DNA from: Pyrocephalus nanus
Lineage: Eukaryota > Chordata > Aves > Passeriformes > Tyrannidae
Assembly: GCA_038380795.1 (NCBI GenBank)
Contig: CM076268.1
Coordinates: 669,501 to 733,500 of the forward strand
Length of the DNA: 64,000 nt
Direction of reading: 5' to 3'
The notes under the pieces: generated by a model
What the model saw: the letters and a program-made list of their open reading frames with translations, nothing else
Told to the model about the DNA's origin: nothing
Databases searched by the model: none
Position numbers and translations under genes: made by a program
Shown here: piece after piece, positions 60,131-64,000 of the stretch
Numbering within the stretch: the stretch's first letter is position 1
How the letters are laid out: each line of letters starts with the position of its first letter

Positions 60131-63100
60131 GAAAGCACTGTTTTTGTGAATTTTTACACCCACACTCCCCCCACCCGACTGAAATAAAGCCTTAAAATAC
60201 ATATTTCCCTTAGCTATTAATAGCACTAGTGGATATTTGCTAACTGATGACACACAGTGATGAGGCTAAAAGGAAATAGATTTTAAACAGTCATTCTGTG
60301 CTTCCTCCAAAAGTGCCAAAACCATTTTAGGGTTTACAAACTATGGTCCAGGTTTTACTCCCAGCTTCAGTAGTATAAATTTAATATTCTGCGTAAATCA
60401 GATTTTGATCCATAATTTTCAAAATTCCAAATACGTATCTTAAAACCAAAATAAATAAATAAATACACATTAAATTCCCATGGGGGAGTTTTATCTGGGA
60501 ATGTAGTGGGCTAAACAGCTTCAAGGATTTGATAATAATTCACTACAAGGATATTTCAGCCAGTTGTATTTGTTTTTTTCTTCCCAGGCCTAACCTATTT
60601 CTTTTATTAAAAATGATCAAGACTTGATCCTGCTTCCATTTTAAACATCCCTGCACCAGGTCTGATACAAATTTATTATTTTTTTTTTCCTGGTCTGCTT
60701 CTCAGATGGAAACAGAGTATTTGCTTCTCTTCACACCATACACCAAAATATGAATATTATTTCAGTTATGATTTCCTATGTGTCCATACTAAAGGAAAGA
60801 GTGGAAATAAAGGACAAAACCAATAAGGATTCAAAACCAAAAGCACATGTATGGGAGAGTAATAAACAAAACAAAACAGGGGCTGTTAAACAGATGACTG
60901 CGCTGAATTGTAAAATATTCCACAAGTTTTGGCAACTTTGAAATGCTACACTTTCTATATTTCATCCATTAATCATTCAGAGGGACACTCTTTGGTTGGC
61001 CAGCAGACAAAGCACTCCCTGACTGTGTTACTGTCTGTGTGCCTGGAGCTCCAGCCAGAACTGCCTCAACAAACGGGATGAGAAACCAAGGGAGTGGCAA
61101 TAAATTAAAAATGATCAGCCACCAATGAGCATCAGGAAAAAATGACAGGTTCTTAGGCAAATAGCAATAAAGTAGACCATAAAAATCAGGAAACAGACTG
61201 GCTGAGTGTCTAGAAAATGTTAGGAATGAAGAAAAAAGGACAATTTTGATGGAAACTTTTCAGACAAATATTAATTGCTTCACCACTGACACGAGTCAAA
61301 TAATGGAAAGCTAAAAAAAACCCAAACAAGTCTGTAATAGACAAATCCCTGCAGATCACAAACAGACAAGGCTTCCAACACCAAATAAAATGCTGTTCCC
61401 ACTTAGGCTCCACATTATCACCTTCCTTTGGGAGGGTCCAATAACTGACAGAGCCAGTTATTCCAATTAAAAAAAATTAATAAGAAAAAGAATCTGCATA
61501 TTAAATAGCACAGTTGTAAAGTCACCATAAAAGTCAGTAAAAGAGCAGTAAAAATACCTTTGCTCACAGCAATATGCTGTTCATTTAGCTGCCTGCAGAG
61601 TATCACTCAGGAGTCCTTTAAGCACTGTCACAACAGATCATTGGAAACCGATGAATACACAATCCAGGATCCCAAACAACAAACTATTACAAACTATCTG
61701 TGTGTGAAAAGACTGCTGGAAATTCCTCTAAGCCTCTGTAAATAGCTTTGAGTGAGGCTGATGGAGGGCCAGATGCCCACCAGAGGCAAGTCTCGATTTT
61801 AACTTGGCTATAGCTGTGCATCTCATCCCCAGGAAAGGCTGTTCCCTCCCGAAAATGGGAGACCTTAGCTCTCCTCTCCCCAGTCAGGAGACTAAGATAA
61901 TGATGCCTCTTGGTCCAGCCAAAGTGTATGCAAGGCCTTAATACTGTAAATATTTTTAAAAACTGGATAAAATTTAATAGTTGTTCCCAGATAGCTCATA
62001 TGGCAGCAGAGCATCAAAATGAAAAGGTAATCTAAATTTGCCTGGGAAATATGACCTCACCACAAAGTTTACATTTAAACTTTATGTTCCTCTACAGAGA
62101 TTTATGTTTTATGCAGAGTGTCTCCAAGAGCACCACAATAGCAGCAGAAGAGCCAACACAGTTGTGTGTGTATTACAAACACATGGCACTTGCCTGGCTT
62201 TTTCCAGCTGGAGAGACATCCTGAGGTGTAGGGGGGGAAGATATTTGAAATCTCAAAAGGGTACATTTTCACCTTTTCTTTTTAGGTTTTTCAGAATCTG
62301 CTCCATTTTTCCTGGGACATTTTGAGATTTTTAGGGCAGGGAAACTCAACACAATGTGCTGTTGAGAACAGTAGTTTTTTTCCTCTGATTTGCAAGATAC
62401 TTCCTTATTAGAATTTGGATTGTGCCCCCCCTCTAAGACCAGCGTAGACCACGGCTTTCCATAAGAGCCTGACTTCCTTTAAATGCTGGAAACTGTTGGA
62501 GTAATTTTTTTTCCTTCTTATTTTTAGCTGAGAAACAGAAATATAAGCATGAAGGTATTTTTTAGGGAAATCTCAGGATTCTGAAAATATGCAGAGCATT
62601 AGAACTTACAGCGAAGCAGTGTCTCAGACTGATTCCCTTCATGATTTCCTCCTCTTCTCCTCTCCTTTTTTTCCCTTCTTGTCTGAAACAAACTGATTAG
62701 CAAAGCCTGCTCAGACAGCCTAATGCTTTACAGTGTGAGAGTCTAAACTCTGTAGACATTCTGCTCAGTTAACTGTGAACACCACATCTTTCCTTCCAGG
62801 AAAAACGGTTCCAAGTGTCAATAGCTGTTTTAGCCATGTTTGATAGGTAAAGCAATGTCTGAGATGGTGCTTCTCAGACCCCAGCTGTAAATGAGGATTA
62901 CTAACAATTTTAATGCATTTGGGTATAAACAGAGACCAACTGTGAAGTGGCACTGACATGTACCAGCAAAAAAACGACAAAAATCAAATACTTTTCTATG
63001 CCAATTGTGCACAAAGAGTTGGATCTAAGCATTATTACAGCAGAGCCTTTCATGTTGCTATAGCCATGGTTGTGTTTGCATTTCCATAATAAAACCTATT

Positions 63101-63749
63101 TTCAGGGGGTTTATAACTCGGCTGTAAGAAATTTACTCTGTGCTCCAACTTGGCATCACAAGGTATCAACCAGAGAGCTGCAGCTCTCAAGCTTTACATT
63201 CCTCCTCTGCTGCAAGAAGGAAGGATTTGCCTGCTGACTTGTAGGTGTTCTCTGAAATTCCTTCTGCAAAGCCAACACGTGCACACGTGGAAGGTCTGAT
63301 GTCCCAGATATGGTACACCAGAGTCTAGATCCAAATCTCTGTCAGCAGAAGTCCTGGTGCAGAGTAACCAGGGGAGCTGAGCACCAGGATGTGCATGGGT
63401 GAGGCAGTTTTCTAAAGAACAACTCCAAACCCACCCTTTGGTGTTCATTCTTTCACAGGCCAGGTGGGAAATCCCTTGTAGTAACAAAACAACGCACATT
63501 TTGCAGGACTGTGTGTTTGAGGAAAGAAAAAAGAAGGTGGGAGAATTCAAGCAGGAAAAAAACGACAAAAGAAATGAGTTTTGGGGAGGGATGACAGTGG
63601 GGAGATGACAGCAGCCTGGTTCCCACAGAACAGATTCAGAATGTAGGTCCAGTTGTGCCGCAGCGAGCCCAGGGAGCACAGGGAAATGCAGCTGCTGTGC
63701 AAGTGTGCAGTGGGAGACAGACAAGGGATTTTTTTCAGCTTCTTTTCAG
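60131..63749. other. Unique noncoding DNA, no gene recognised
   Basis: Mostly AT-rich unique sequence with short frames. An (AAAT)n run of about four units lies at 60448-60466. The 176-codon minus-strand frame at 63194-63724 has no family resemblance and overlaps plus-strand frames. No transposon or RNA gene was recognised. Confidence 0.55.
60448..60466. repeat. (AAAT)n microsatellite
   Basis: About four AAAT units in tandem. Short. Confidence 0.85.
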
Positions 63750-63932
63750 ACAGCTGGAGCGTGAGAAGTTGGGAAGTGGATGCATTAAACCAGAGCCTGT
63801 GCTTAGTGTGACCACTGTGGAGGTTGGTAGGGCAGGTAACGGGCTCAGAGGGACCCTCTGCTCGGCAGCTGCGCTGTGTTTCCCACTGGAGCTCTTCCAA
63901 CACACAAGGCTGCTTTTCTTGGGGGACTGTAG
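63750..63932 (+). other. Possible exon (weak; 183 nt before a GTAAGA donor)
   Basis: Two pyrimidine-rich acceptors (TTTTTTTCAG ending at 63737, and CTTCTTTTCAG ending at 63749) precede the segment. The donor context CTGTAG then GTAAGA begins at 63933. One frame stays open through it (part of 63655-63936). The translation matches no family I know. It may be an exon of an unannotated transcript or a chance splice-site pair. Confidence 0.15.
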
Positions 63933-64000
63933 GTAAGACTAGGAGTCAGGAAGTAATAAAATCTCATTATTACTATTTATTGTTAGTAAACATTTCTGCA
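63933..64000. other. AT-rich noncoding end of window
   Basis: Only 68 bases, AT-rich (TTATTACTATTTATTGTTAG). Nothing was recognised. Confidence 0.6.

Noticed and set aside
63194..63724. 176-codon minus-strand open frame
   Set aside because: Composition-driven, overlaps plus-strand frames, and the translation contains poly-Phe/Ser from a T-rich tract. No family resemblance.

Overview
The window looks like avian nuclear DNA. It holds three degraded CR1 LINE copies, and two of them end in the CR1 3' signature (ATTCTATGATTCT or a worn version of it). No mammalian SINE or L1-like element, and no bacterial-style gene layout, was recognised. CR1 also occurs in turtles and crocodilians. The short copies, their very low density and the short intergenic microsatellites favour a bird. 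The species cannot be named from this sequence.

No protein-coding gene, tRNA, rRNA or known microRNA was recognised. The open frames are short, overlap on both strands, often cross simple repeats, and match no protein family I know. The longest, about 254 codons at 40623-41387, looks like chance openness in a GC-richer patch. The window is best read as an intergenic gene desert or the inside of a very long intron. Two short segments with good splice-site context (36105-36209 and 63750-63932) are the only exon-like candidates, and both are weak.

Layout: 1-2966 unique noncoding DNA; 2967-3149 CR1; 3150-44705 about 41.5 kb without a recognisable transposon. That stretch holds several blocks that look like conserved regulatory elements (about 5.24-5.48, 7.86-8.48, 11.43-11.95, 12.13-12.80, 13.32-13.50, 17.78-18.06, 24.64-25.01, 28.88-29.29, 33.10-33.42 and 37.54-38.06 kb). 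It also carries a 29-bp minisatellite at 14.42-14.63 kb and a 17-bp tandem array at 40.10-40.17 kb. Two CpG-enriched islands lie at about 43.01-43.62 and 44.32-44.64 kb, directly before a second CR1 (44706-45000). From 45 to 64 kb there is more unique noncoding DNA, a third CR1 on the opposite strand (52196-52640), many long A/T runs, and regulatory-looking blocks at 47.9, 49.8-50.1, 56.9-57.7 and 60.0 kb.

The main biological reading is an inference: a repeat-poor regulatory landscape with homeodomain, POU, FOX and SOX type motifs, of the kind found around developmental transcription-factor genes. No comparative alignment could be run, so every conserved-element call rests on composition and motif content and has low to moderate confidence. 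I found no convincing new biological system.
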